This document shows positions 53,245 to 60,895 of a stretch of 64,000 nt of DNA, in pieces (position 1 is the first letter of the stretch; each line of letters begins with the position of its first letter). The notes under the pieces are model-generated. The model was not told the origin of the DNA, ran no database searches, and worked only from the letters and a program-made list of their open reading frames with translations. The DNA lies in NCBI RefSeq assembly GCF_002116635.1, contig NZ_LQPW01000125.1, positions 48,976-112,975 of the forward strand. The letters run 5' to 3'. This stretch comes from Mycobacterium szulgai (GTDB lineage: Bacteria; Actinomycetota; Actinomycetes; Mycobacteriales; Mycobacteriaceae). A program made the translations under genes and the position numbers.

Positions 53245-53300
53245 GTGACGCCACAGTCACGTTCGGCGCCGAGTGCGACTGCAGCGTCACGCTGACGGCA
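53245..53300. repeat. Second copy of the CTGCAG-centred intergenic repeat
   Basis: GAGTGCGACTGCAGCGTCACGC (53271-53292) matches the unit found between manB and the Nudix gene (GAGTGTGACTGCAGCGTCGCG). It is preceded by GCGTGACGCCACAGTCACGTTCG, a partly inverted relative of the same motif. It fills most of the 94-base gap between sahH and tmk. Probably a dispersed REP-like element. Confidence 0.55.
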
Positions 53301-53317
53301 GCGAGTAGGCTCGCGCG

Positions 53318-53950
53318 GTGCTGATCGCAATCGAAGGCGTCGACGGCTCGGGTAAGCGGACGCTGACCGATGGTCTGCGCAAGGCGTTCGAGGCGGCCGG
53401 CAAGTCGGTCGCCACGCTGGCGTTCCCGCGCTACGGGCAATCGGTAACCGCCGACGTCGCTGCCGAAGCCCTGCACGGTGAGCACGGCGACATCGCCTCT
53501 TCGGTATACGCGATGGCGATGCTGTTCGCGCTCGATCGCGCCGGCGCGATAGACCAGATCGCGCAGCTGTGCCGGGACCATGACGTGGTGATCCTGGATC
53601 GCTACGTCGCCTCCAACGCTGCCTACACCGCGGCGCGCCTGCACCAGGACGCGTCCGGAACGGCGGTGGCCTGGGTGCAACAGCTTGAATACCAGCGGCT
53701 GGGACTGCCGGCTCCGGACTGGCAGGTCTTGCTGAACGTGTCCGCCGAACTCGCCGGGCAGCGCGCCCGCAGCCGGGCCGAAAGCGATCCGGGCCGGGCT
53801 CGCGACAGCTACGAACGCGACGACGGACTGCAGCAGCGCACCGGCGCGGTGTATGCCGGATTGGCCGCCGCGCAGTGGGGCGGACGGTGGCTGGTGGTCG
53901 GCGCCGAGGTCGATCCGGCCCGTTTGACGGCCACTTTGGCGGCCGGATAG
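53318..53950 (+). CDS. tmk: Thymidylate kinase Tmk
   Basis: A 210-residue kinase phosphorylating dTMP. LIAIEGVDGSGKRTLTDGLR is the P-loop with the mycobacterial GSGK-R variant, VVILDRYVASNAAY the DRY motif, and FPRYGQSVTADVA the dTMP-binding segment. GTG 53318 begins at VLIAIEGVDG. It lies between sahH and mtrA as in H37Rv (Rv3247c), where the genes of this strand form a long unidirectional block. Confidence 0.94.
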   Translation: MLIAIEGVDGSGKRTLTDGLRKAFEAAGKSVATLAFPRYGQSVTADVAAEALHGEHGDIASSVYAMAMLFALDRAGAIDQIAQLCRDHDVVILDRYVASNAAYTAARLHQDASGTAVAWVQQLEYQRLGLPAPDWQVLLNVSAELAGQRARSRAESDPGRARDSYERDDGLQQRTGAVYAGLAAAQWGGRWLVVGAEVDPARLTATLAAG

Positions 53951-54003
53951 CACATTTTCGGGCCTATTTGTCCTAATCAAGTAAGAAACGCCCGTGTGGT
54001 ACC

Positions 54004-54023
54004 CCAGTTTTGTCCCGAACTGG
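54004..54023. promoter_or_regulatory. Small inverted repeat before mtrA
   Basis: CCAGTT (54004-54009) and AACTGG (54018-54023) form a 6-base inverted repeat 8 bases apart, ending 7 bases before the mtrA ATG. It overlaps the likely ribosome-site region and could influence translation initiation or be part of a regulator site. Weak on its own. Confidence 0.25.
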
Positions 54024-54030
54024 TGACACC

Positions 54031-54717
54031 ATGGACAGCATGAGGCAAAGGATTTTGGTCGTCGACGACGACGCTTCGCTGGCTGAGATGCTCACCATCG
54101 TGTTGCGTGGGGAGGGCTTCGACACCGCGGTCATCGGCGACGGTACTCAAGCCCTGACCGCGGTGCGCGAGTTGCGCCCCGATTTGGTGCTGTTGGACTT
54201 GATGCTGCCCGGTATGAACGGCATCGATGTGTGTCGGGTGCTGCGCGCCGATTCCGGCGTTCCGATTGTGATGCTGACGGCCAAGACCGACACCGTGGAC
54301 GTGGTACTGGGCCTGGAGTCCGGCGCCGACGACTACATCATGAAGCCGTTCAAGCCCAAGGAGCTGGTCGCGCGGGTACGGGCGCGGCTTCGGCGCAACG
54401 ACGACGAGCCGGCCGAGATGCTGTCCATCGCCGATGTGGACATCGACGTGCCTGCGCACAAGGTGACCCGCAATGGTGAGCAGATCTCGCTGACACCGCT
54501 GGAGTTCGACCTGCTGGTCGCGTTGGCGCGCAAACCGCGCCAGGTGTTTACTCGTGATGTGCTGCTCGAACAGGTGTGGGGATACCGGCACCCGGCGGAC
54601 ACCCGCCTGGTGAATGTGCACGTCCAGCGTCTGCGGGCCAAGGTCGAGAAAGACCCGGAGAACCCGACCGTGGTGTTGACCGTTCGAGGAGTGGGATACA
54701 AGGCCGGACCTCCGTGA
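54031..54717 (+). CDS. mtrA: Response regulator MtrA
   Basis: A 228-residue OmpR-family regulator, essential in M. tuberculosis and controlling dnaA, ripA and division genes. The receiver has VVDDDASLAEM, phospho-acceptor Asp56 in LVLLDLMLPGMNG, MLTAKTDTVDVV and IMKPFKPKELVARV. The winged-helix output ends VNVHVQRLRAKVEKDPENPT. Start ATG 54031 (MDSMRQRIL) matches the known length; a longer ATG at 54010 is not conserved. mtrB begins 25 bases after the stop. Confidence 0.97.
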   Translation: MDSMRQRILVVDDDASLAEMLTIVLRGEGFDTAVIGDGTQALTAVRELRPDLVLLDLMLPGMNGIDVCRVLRADSGVPIVMLTAKTDTVDVVLGLESGADDYIMKPFKPKELVARVRARLRRNDDEPAEMLSIADVDIDVPAHKVTRNGEQISLTPLEFDLLVALARKPRQVFTRDVLLEQVWGYRHPADTRLVNVHVQRLRAKVEKDPENPTVVLTVRGVGYKAGPP

Positions 54718-54742
54718 TCCGCGGTTTTGACGTGGAGCGTCA

Positions 54743-56410
54743 TTGATTTGGGGTTCGCGACGACGGACGAGGAGTCGTTGGGGGCGCTCTGGCCCGATGA
54801 CGCGGGGCATCGGTGCGTTAAGCCGAGTCGTCAGTGTCGCTTGGCGTCGGTCGCTGCAGTTGCGCGTGGTGGCGTTGACCCTCGGTCTTTCATTGGCCGT
54901 GATTTTGGCGCTCGGCTTCGTGCTTACCAGCCAGGTCACCAACCGCGTGCTCGACGTCAAGGTCAAGGCCGCGACCGATCAGATCGAGCGGGCGCGTAAC
55001 ACGGTCAGCGGAATCGTCAACGGCGAAGAGACTCGCTCGCTGGACAGCAGCTTGCAGTTGGCACGCAACACGCTGACCTCCAAAACCGACCCGGCCTCCG
55101 GCGCCGGCCTGGCCGGTGCGTTCGATGCAGTGCTGATGGTGCCCGGCGACGGGCCGCGCGCCGCCTCCAGCGCCGGACCGGTCGACCAGGTGCCCAACGC
55201 GTTGCGCGGCTTCGTCAAGGCGGGGCAGGCGGCTTACCAGTACGCGACCGTGCACACCGATGGTTTCTCCGGGCCCGCGCTGATAGTCGGCACGCCTACG
55301 TCCTCGCGGGTGGCCAACCTAGAGCTCTATCTGATATTTCCGCTGGTCAACGAGCAGGCCACCATCACGCTGGTGCGCGGCACCATGGCCACCGGCGGCT
55401 TGGTGCTGCTGGTCCTGCTCGCCGGCATCGCGTTGCTGGTCTCGCGGCAGGTGGTGGTGCCGGTACGGTCGGCGTCGCGCATCGCCGAACGGTTCGCCGA
55501 GGGGCACCTGTCCGAACGCATGCCGGTGCGCGGTGAAGACGACATGGCCAGACTCGCGGTGTCGTTCAACGACATGGCCGAAAGCCTGTCGCGGCAGATC
55601 ACCCAGCTCGAGGAATTCGGCAACCTGCAGCGCCGCTTCACCTCCGACGTCAGCCACGAACTGCGCACCCCACTGACCACCGTGCGGATGGCCGCCGACC
55701 TGATCTACGACCACAGCGACGACCTCGACCCGACGCTGCGGCGCTCCACCGAATTGATGGTCAGCGAGCTGGACCGGTTCGAGACGCTGCTCAACGACCT
55801 GCTGGAGATCTCGCGGCACGACGCCGGCGTGGCCGAGTTGTCGGTCGAGGCTGTCGACCTGCGCACCACCGTCAAGAACGCACTGGGCAACGTCGGCCAC
55901 CTGGCCGAGGAGACCGGCATCGAGTTGCTGGTCGATATGCCTTCCGAAGAGGTGATCGCAGAAGTCGATGCGCGCCGGGTGGAGAGGATCCTGCGCAACC
56001 TGATCGCCAACGCAATCGACCACGCCGAGCACAAACCGGTGCGGATCCGGATGGGCGCAGACGAAGACACCGTCGCTGTCACCGTCCGCGACTACGGTGT
56101 CGGGCTGCGGCCTGGCGAGGAGAAGCTGGTTTTCAGCCGGTTCTGGCGCTCGGATCCGTCCCGGGTGCGGCGCTCCGGCGGCACCGGACTGGGTCTGGCG
56201 ATCAGCATCGAGGACGCGAGGCTGCACCAGGGCCGGCTGGAAGCGTGGGGCGAGCCCGGTGAAGGTGCCTGCTTTCGGCTGACGCTGCCGTTGGTGCGCG
56301 GCCACAAGGTCACCACCAGCCCGCTGCCCATGAAACCGATCCCGCAGCAGCCCAACGCACCCGAGCAGCGCCCGCGCCCGCGTGAGCACGCCGAGTGGAG
56401 CGGCGGATGA
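54743..56410 (+). CDS. mtrB: Sensor histidine kinase MtrB
   Basis: A 555-residue kinase partner of MtrA, located at septa. TM1 is near 43-65 (VVALTLGLSLAVILALGFVL), an extracytoplasmic domain follows, and TM2 is near 213-232. HAMP follows (VVVPVRSASRIAERFAEGHL), then HisKA FTSDVSHELRTPLTTVRMAA, NLIANAIDHAEH, DYGVGLRPGEEKLVF and GTGLGLAIS. TTG 54743 (IWGSRRRT) matches the orthologue start. The C-terminal proline/glutamine tail is shorter than in Rv3245c. lpqB overlaps its stop by 4 bases. Confidence 0.95.
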   Translation: MIWGSRRRTRSRWGRSGPMTRGIGALSRVVSVAWRRSLQLRVVALTLGLSLAVILALGFVLTSQVTNRVLDVKVKAATDQIERARNTVSGIVNGEETRSLDSSLQLARNTLTSKTDPASGAGLAGAFDAVLMVPGDGPRAASSAGPVDQVPNALRGFVKAGQAAYQYATVHTDGFSGPALIVGTPTSSRVANLELYLIFPLVNEQATITLVRGTMATGGLVLLVLLAGIALLVSRQVVVPVRSASRIAERFAEGHLSERMPVRGEDDMARLAVSFNDMAESLSRQITQLEEFGNLQRRFTSDVSHELRTPLTTVRMAADLIYDHSDDLDPTLRRSTELMVSELDRFETLLNDLLEISRHDAGVAELSVEAVDLRTTVKNALGNVGHLAEETGIELLVDMPSEEVIAEVDARRVERILRNLIANAIDHAEHKPVRIRMGADEDTVAVTVRDYGVGLRPGEEKLVFSRFWRSDPSRVRRSGGTGLGLAISIEDARLHQGRLEAWGEPGEGACFRLTLPLVRGHKVTTSPLPMKPIPQQPNAPEQRPRPREHAEWSGG

Positions 56411-58164
56411 GACGCTTGCTTGCCCTGTTGTTCGTGGCGCTGGTACTCGGGGGCTGCGCCAGCGTGCCCAGCTCGTCGGCGCCGCAAGCTATCGGCACCG
56501 TGGACCGTCCGGCGCCGTCGAATCTGCCCAAGCCCACCCCGGGCATGGATCCCGATGTGCTGTTGCGCGAATTCCTCAAGGCCACCGCCGATCCGGCCAA
56601 CCGGCACCTGGCCGCGCGCCAATTCCTCACCCAGTCGGCGTCCAACGCGTGGGACGACGCCGGTAGCGCGCTGCTGATCGACCACGTGGTGTTCGTGGAA
56701 ACCCGTGGCGCCGATCGGGTTTCGGCGACCATGCGGGCAGACATCCTGGGCTCGCTGTCCGACATCGGGGTGTTCGAGACCGCCGAGGGACAGCTGCCGG
56801 ACCCAGGCCCGATCGAGTTGGTCAAGACGTCCGGCGGGTGGCGCATCGACCGGCTGCCCAACGGAGTCTTCCTGGACTGGCAGCAGTTTCAGGCGACCTA
56901 CAAACGCAACACGCTGTACTTCGCCGACCCGACCGGCAAGACCGTCGTCCCTGATCCGCGCTACGTCGCGGTGTCCGACCACGATCAGCTGGCCACCGAG
57001 CTGGTCTCCAAACTGCTGGCCGGTCCGCGTCCCGAGATGGCGCACACGGTGCGCAATCTGCTGGCTCCACCGCTGCGGTTGCGCGGTCCGGTGACCCGCG
57101 CCGACGGCAGCAAGAGCGGGATCGGCAAAGGCTACGGTGGTGCGCGCATCGATTTGGAAAAGCTCGCCACCACCGATCCACACAGCCGGCAATTGCTTGC
57201 CGCGCAGATCATTTGGACGCTGGCTCGTGCCGACATCAGAGGGCCTTACGTGATCAACGCCGACGGCGCCCCACTGGAGGACCGCTTCGCCGAAGGGTGG
57301 ACCACCTCCGACGTCGCCGCCACCGACCCCGGAGTCGCCGACGGCGCCGGTGCCGGGCTGCACGCGCTGGTGGGCGGTTCACTGGTGGCCCTGGACGGGC
57401 AGCGGATCTCCACGGTCCCCGGCGCCTTCGGGCGGATGGGCGACCAGACCGGCGCCGCGCTGTCGCGCAGCGGGCGTCAGGTCGCGTCGGTGGTGACGCT
57501 GCGGCGCGGTGCCCCGGATATGGCCGCGTCCTTGTGGATCGGTGATCTCGGCGGTGAGGCGGTCCAATCCGCCGACGGCCACAACCTGTCCCGGCCCAGC
57601 TGGTCGCTGGACGACGCGGTCTGGGTGGTGGTCGACACCAACAACGTGCTGCGCGCGATCCAGGAGACCGCATCGGGACAGCCGGCGCGGATCCCGGTGG
57701 ATTCCACCGCGGTGTCCAGTCGCTTCCCGGGGCCGATCACCGATCTGCAACTGTCGCGCGACGGGACCCGCGCGGCCATGGTGATTGCGGGACAGGTGAT
57801 TTTGGCCGGCGTCGAGCAGACCCAGGCCGGCCAGTTCGCCCTGACCTACCCACGGCGGCTGGGCTTCGGGCTGGGCACCTCGGTGGTGTCGCTGTACTGG
57901 CGAACCGGTGACGACATCGTGGTGACCCGCAACGATGCCACGCATCCGGTGTCGTATGTGAACCTCGACGGCGTGAACTCCGATGCGCCGTCGCGTGGTC
58001 TGCAGATTCCACTGTTCGCCATCGCGGCCAACCCCTCGACGGTGTACGTCTCGGCCCCGCAAGGGGTGCTGATGTATTCGGCGTCGGCCGCCGAGAACCA
58101 GCAGGGCTGGTCGGAGGTGGCCGGGCTGATGATCGGTGGGGCGGCGCCGGTATTGCCGGGGTGA
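56407..58164 (+). CDS. lpqB: Lipoprotein LpqB, MtrB-interacting
   Basis: A 585-residue lipoprotein that binds the extracytoplasmic domain of MtrB and modulates MtrA phosphorylation. The signal peptide RRLLALLFVALVLGGCASV ends in a lipobox LGGC, with Cys16 the lipidated residue. A GerMN domain lies at about residues 40-320 (PDVLLREFLKATADPANRHL, TLYFADPTGKTVVPDPRYVA), followed by a beta-propeller-like C-terminal domain. ATG 56407 overlaps the mtrB stop. Orthologue Rv3244c. Confidence 0.94.
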   Translation: MRRLLALLFVALVLGGCASVPSSSAPQAIGTVDRPAPSNLPKPTPGMDPDVLLREFLKATADPANRHLAARQFLTQSASNAWDDAGSALLIDHVVFVETRGADRVSATMRADILGSLSDIGVFETAEGQLPDPGPIELVKTSGGWRIDRLPNGVFLDWQQFQATYKRNTLYFADPTGKTVVPDPRYVAVSDHDQLATELVSKLLAGPRPEMAHTVRNLLAPPLRLRGPVTRADGSKSGIGKGYGGARIDLEKLATTDPHSRQLLAAQIIWTLARADIRGPYVINADGAPLEDRFAEGWTTSDVAATDPGVADGAGAGLHALVGGSLVALDGQRISTVPGAFGRMGDQTGAALSRSGRQVASVVTLRRGAPDMAASLWIGDLGGEAVQSADGHNLSRPSWSLDDAVWVVVDTNNVLRAIQETASGQPARIPVDSTAVSSRFPGPITDLQLSRDGTRAAMVIAGQVILAGVEQTQAGQFALTYPRRLGFGLGTSVVSLYWRTGDDIVVTRNDATHPVSYVNLDGVNSDAPSRGLQIPLFAIAANPSTVYVSAPQGVLMYSASAAENQQGWSEVAGLMIGGAAPVLPG

Positions 58165-58174
58165 CGATGCGGCC

Positions 58175-58207
58175 AACCTCGCACTAACCTCGCACTAACC
58201 TCGAACT
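58175..58207. repeat. Three tandem 11-base repeats before Rv3243c-like gene
   Basis: AACCTCGCACT occurs at 58175-58185 and 58186-58196, and AACCTCGAACT at 58197-58207, ending directly at TAGGAGG, the ribosome site of the next gene. The array fills most of the lpqB-downstream gap. It may be a slippage product that alters spacing or a protein site. Confidence 0.6.
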
Positions 58208-58217
58208 TAGGAGGCGC

Positions 58218-59054
58218 GTGGCGATGTTTCCCAAAGTTCCCCGGTTGCGTTGGGATGACGCGTTCCGCGCGCTGGACATTTTGGGCTCGTTGTGGTCCTC
58301 GACCGGGTTGCCGTCGGTGAGTGCCAGTGCCGCCCAAGCGGTTTCGGTACCTTATCGGACCTTGTTCACCACACTGCAGCAACTGCTGGTCGGCAAGGAA
58401 GTCACGGTACGCATCGGCGAGCACGATGTGGTGCTGACCGTCACCGAGCTGGACTCGACGCTGGACCCGCAGGGATTGGCCGTCGGTCAACTGGGCGAGG
58501 TCCGGGTGGCCGCTCGCGACATCCGATGGGACGAACATCGCCTGCAGAGCGCCGTCGCCGTGCTGCGCAACGTACACATCCGTCCCGGGGTTCCGCCGGT
58601 GGTGGTGGCGGCTCCGACCGAGCTGACGTCGGCGCTGCCGGCGGACGTCTTCGACGGTGTGCTGCGGCAGGCGGCGCCGCAGCTGTGCAGCGAGCTGCGC
58701 TCCGACGGTACGGCCCGGGTGCGCTGGGTGCGCTGGCCGGATTGGGCCGGTCTTGACGTGGACGCGGATGTCGTCGGGACGACGTTATGGCTGCGACCGC
58801 GCGCGGTCATCACCGGGCAACGCAGGTGGCGCCTGCCGGTGCGGACCCCGGCCTACCAGGTGCCGTTGCCTGAACTGCCGCACGGGTTGCTGGTCACCGG
58901 CGTCACGCTCGGCTCCGATGCGCTGCGCTTATCGGCGCTGCTGCCGGAATGGCGAATGGATTTGCCGCTGCGGCATCTCGAGGATTTGATCACCCGGCTG
59001 AGCCAAGGCGCGCTGAGCTTCAGCTGGCCCTCGTTGCTGGGCGGCTCAGACTAG
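58218..59054 (+). CDS. DUF2993/LmeA-like lipid-binding protein (Rv3243c family)
   Basis: A 278-residue protein without a clear signal peptide. The pattern FRTLFT-like start, DVVLTVTELDSTLDPQGLAV, VRVAARDIRWDEHRLQSAVA, and the closing LLPEWRMDLPLRHLEDLIT resemble LmeA (DUF2993), a phospholipid-binding family active in the envelope. The match is moderate. GTG 58218 behind AGGAGG is the start, with ATG 58224 as alternative. It directly follows lpqB as in H37Rv and is the last conserved-order gene before the right-hand accessory region. Confidence 0.7.
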   Translation: MAMFPKVPRLRWDDAFRALDILGSLWSSTGLPSVSASAAQAVSVPYRTLFTTLQQLLVGKEVTVRIGEHDVVLTVTELDSTLDPQGLAVGQLGEVRVAARDIRWDEHRLQSAVAVLRNVHIRPGVPPVVVAAPTELTSALPADVFDGVLRQAAPQLCSELRSDGTARVRWVRWPDWAGLDVDADVVGTTLWLRPRAVITGQRRWRLPVRTPAYQVPLPELPHGLLVTGVTLGSDALRLSALLPEWRMDLPLRHLEDLITRLSQGALSFSWPSLLGGSD

Positions 59055-59194
59055 CCCGGTTCCTGCGGCGAACGACCGCGGTATCGCGATTTGACAAGAG
59101 CGGAGCGGTTGCTCCACGATTACCCGCCGGAGGCACTGGAGCGTATGCTCCGCACGGTCTTCGCTCGTCCAAGCCTCCCGATGCAGGAGATACG

Positions 59195-60727
59195 TTGGAG
59201 GGAACGACCGCCGCGGGCGCCGTGCAGCGCCGAGTTGTGCTGGGGCTGCGGGTAGCCGCGCCGGCAATGATCATCGGCTTGTACCTCTGGCGAATCTTTG
59301 CCATCCGCGATCCCGCGCTGCGCTTCTTCGACGACTTCTTCTACTACCTGGTACCCGCCGAACACTGGGTCGACGGCGCCGGCTCGACATTCTTTCCGGG
59401 CGAGTCGACCAACGGCTACCACCCGCTGTGGTTTCTGTGGGTCGCGTTGCTCTATGTGGCGTGCGGCGACGGCGGGCTATTCTTTGCGCTGCTAGATCTA
59501 AGCCTGATGGCCTTGATGGTCGGGTTTTACCTGTTGTTCGAGCGGTTCCTGGTCCGGGTCACCAATGATCGGCTGGCCGCCGCGTTGGGCGCCTGTGTTG
59601 CCGCGGTTCCGCTCGCCGTGACCGCCCGCGCGGGCGTCGAGACGGCGCTGACGGTGTTCGTCGCGGCGCTGCTGTTGGTCCGGTTGAGCGCCAAGCCGGT
59701 GGCCGAACATGCCGTGCGCGACGCGGCGCTGCTGGGCGCGCTGGCGGCGCTGCTGGTCATGTCGCGGCTGGACGCCCCCGCGCTGCTGTTCGGTCTGGCC
59801 GTGGTCGTGGTGCCCTGCTGGGGCCGAAAGCGGTTGGCGGCGATGGCGATTGGCGCGCTTCCGCTCTACGTGTACCTGGGTTTCAACCTGTGCGCGTTCG
59901 GCCATCTCGCCACCTCGTCGATGACGGCCAAGACGCTCGCTTTTTTCGTGCCGCCCAACTGGTACTTCCTGCAGCAGCCGTCGGCGGCCGCCGGCATCAG
60001 CATGGTCGCGATGCCGCTGATCCTTTTCTTCCTGCTGTCCCGGGTGCCTCGCAGCGATATCCGCACGATCGCGCTGGCACTGGCCACCGCGCCGCTACTG
60101 CAGTTCGCCGCGCAGGCGCTGGGCAGCGGCTGGATGGTGTTCGCCTGGTACGAGTACTTCGTCTTCATGGGCTTGGGGCTGGCGGCGGCCCTGTCGGCGG
60201 TAGAACTGCGGACCCGGCACACGCTGCGACGCGTCGCCTGCATTCCGCTGGGCGTGGCGATGCCGGTCATCGTGGTGTTGGGAATCGGATACGCCCTCAA
60301 GCCGGACAGCTACCAAGTCGACATCGCCGCGGTGGCCCGTCGGCTGCAGGCGTTTTCGGTCGACCATCCGGGCATCTACGCCATGGGCGATGCGGCCGGC
60401 ACGCCCGGGTGGCTGGTCAAGCGACCCATCGTGCAACTGGAGGGCCTGATGATGTCGCACGCGTTCATCGACCGCATCCGGCGTCGCCAGCCACTGAGCC
60501 AGGTGTTCCGCGATTATCACGTCGACTACTACGTCGCCACCGCGCCCGCCGGAACCGGCAAAGACGGCTGTACGGAGTTCATGGAGCCCGACCCCGGGCT
60601 GAGCTCCCCACGCGCACCGCACATGACGGCGACGAGCTGTGTCGCACCGGTGGCGGTGATCGAGCCGGGAACACGCCGTCAGGCTCGGGTCTATCGGATT
60701 GACCCGGCCACGGGCAGACCGGGCTGA
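59195..60727 (+). CDS. Polytopic membrane protein, GT-C glycosyltransferase-like
   Basis: A 510-residue protein with about 10 hydrophobic segments, for example VAAPAMIIGLYLWRIFAI, GLFFALLDLSLMALMVGFYL and AACIPLGVAMPVIVVLGIGY-like stretches. An early acidic pair in the first loop (FFDDFFYYLVPAEHWVDGAG) and the NGYHPLWFLW motif resemble polyprenyl-phosphate-sugar dependent (GT-C) glycosyltransferases. The C-terminal domain is soluble. TTG 59195 is chosen for AGGAGA 4 bases upstream. In H37Rv a comF-like gene follows Rv3243c; this protein replaces it. Substrate unknown; it is 168 bases upstream of an NRPS on the same strand and may belong to its cluster. Confidence 0.65.
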   Translation: MEGTTAAGAVQRRVVLGLRVAAPAMIIGLYLWRIFAIRDPALRFFDDFFYYLVPAEHWVDGAGSTFFPGESTNGYHPLWFLWVALLYVACGDGGLFFALLDLSLMALMVGFYLLFERFLVRVTNDRLAAALGACVAAVPLAVTARAGVETALTVFVAALLLVRLSAKPVAEHAVRDAALLGALAALLVMSRLDAPALLFGLAVVVVPCWGRKRLAAMAIGALPLYVYLGFNLCAFGHLATSSMTAKTLAFFVPPNWYFLQQPSAAAGISMVAMPLILFFLLSRVPRSDIRTIALALATAPLLQFAAQALGSGWMVFAWYEYFVFMGLGLAAALSAVELRTRHTLRRVACIPLGVAMPVIVVLGIGYALKPDSYQVDIAAVARRLQAFSVDHPGIYAMGDAAGTPGWLVKRPIVQLEGLMMSHAFIDRIRRRQPLSQVFRDYHVDYYVATAPAGTGKDGCTEFMEPDPGLSSPRAPHMTATSCVAPVAVIEPGTRRQARVYRIDPATGRPG

Positions 60728-60895
60728 CTTCTTCGCCTTGTCGAATACCGGCTGGTGCGCAAGTGTGCACGTTGTCGGTTTTGACCCAGGTCTGCGAGTG
60801 CTTGTGCCCATGGCCGCAGCGATTACGTGCTGCATATTCTTTTTTCGCCGGCAGCCCGACTGCTCTGAAATTGGTGTGTATAGAAGGTGCTGCGT

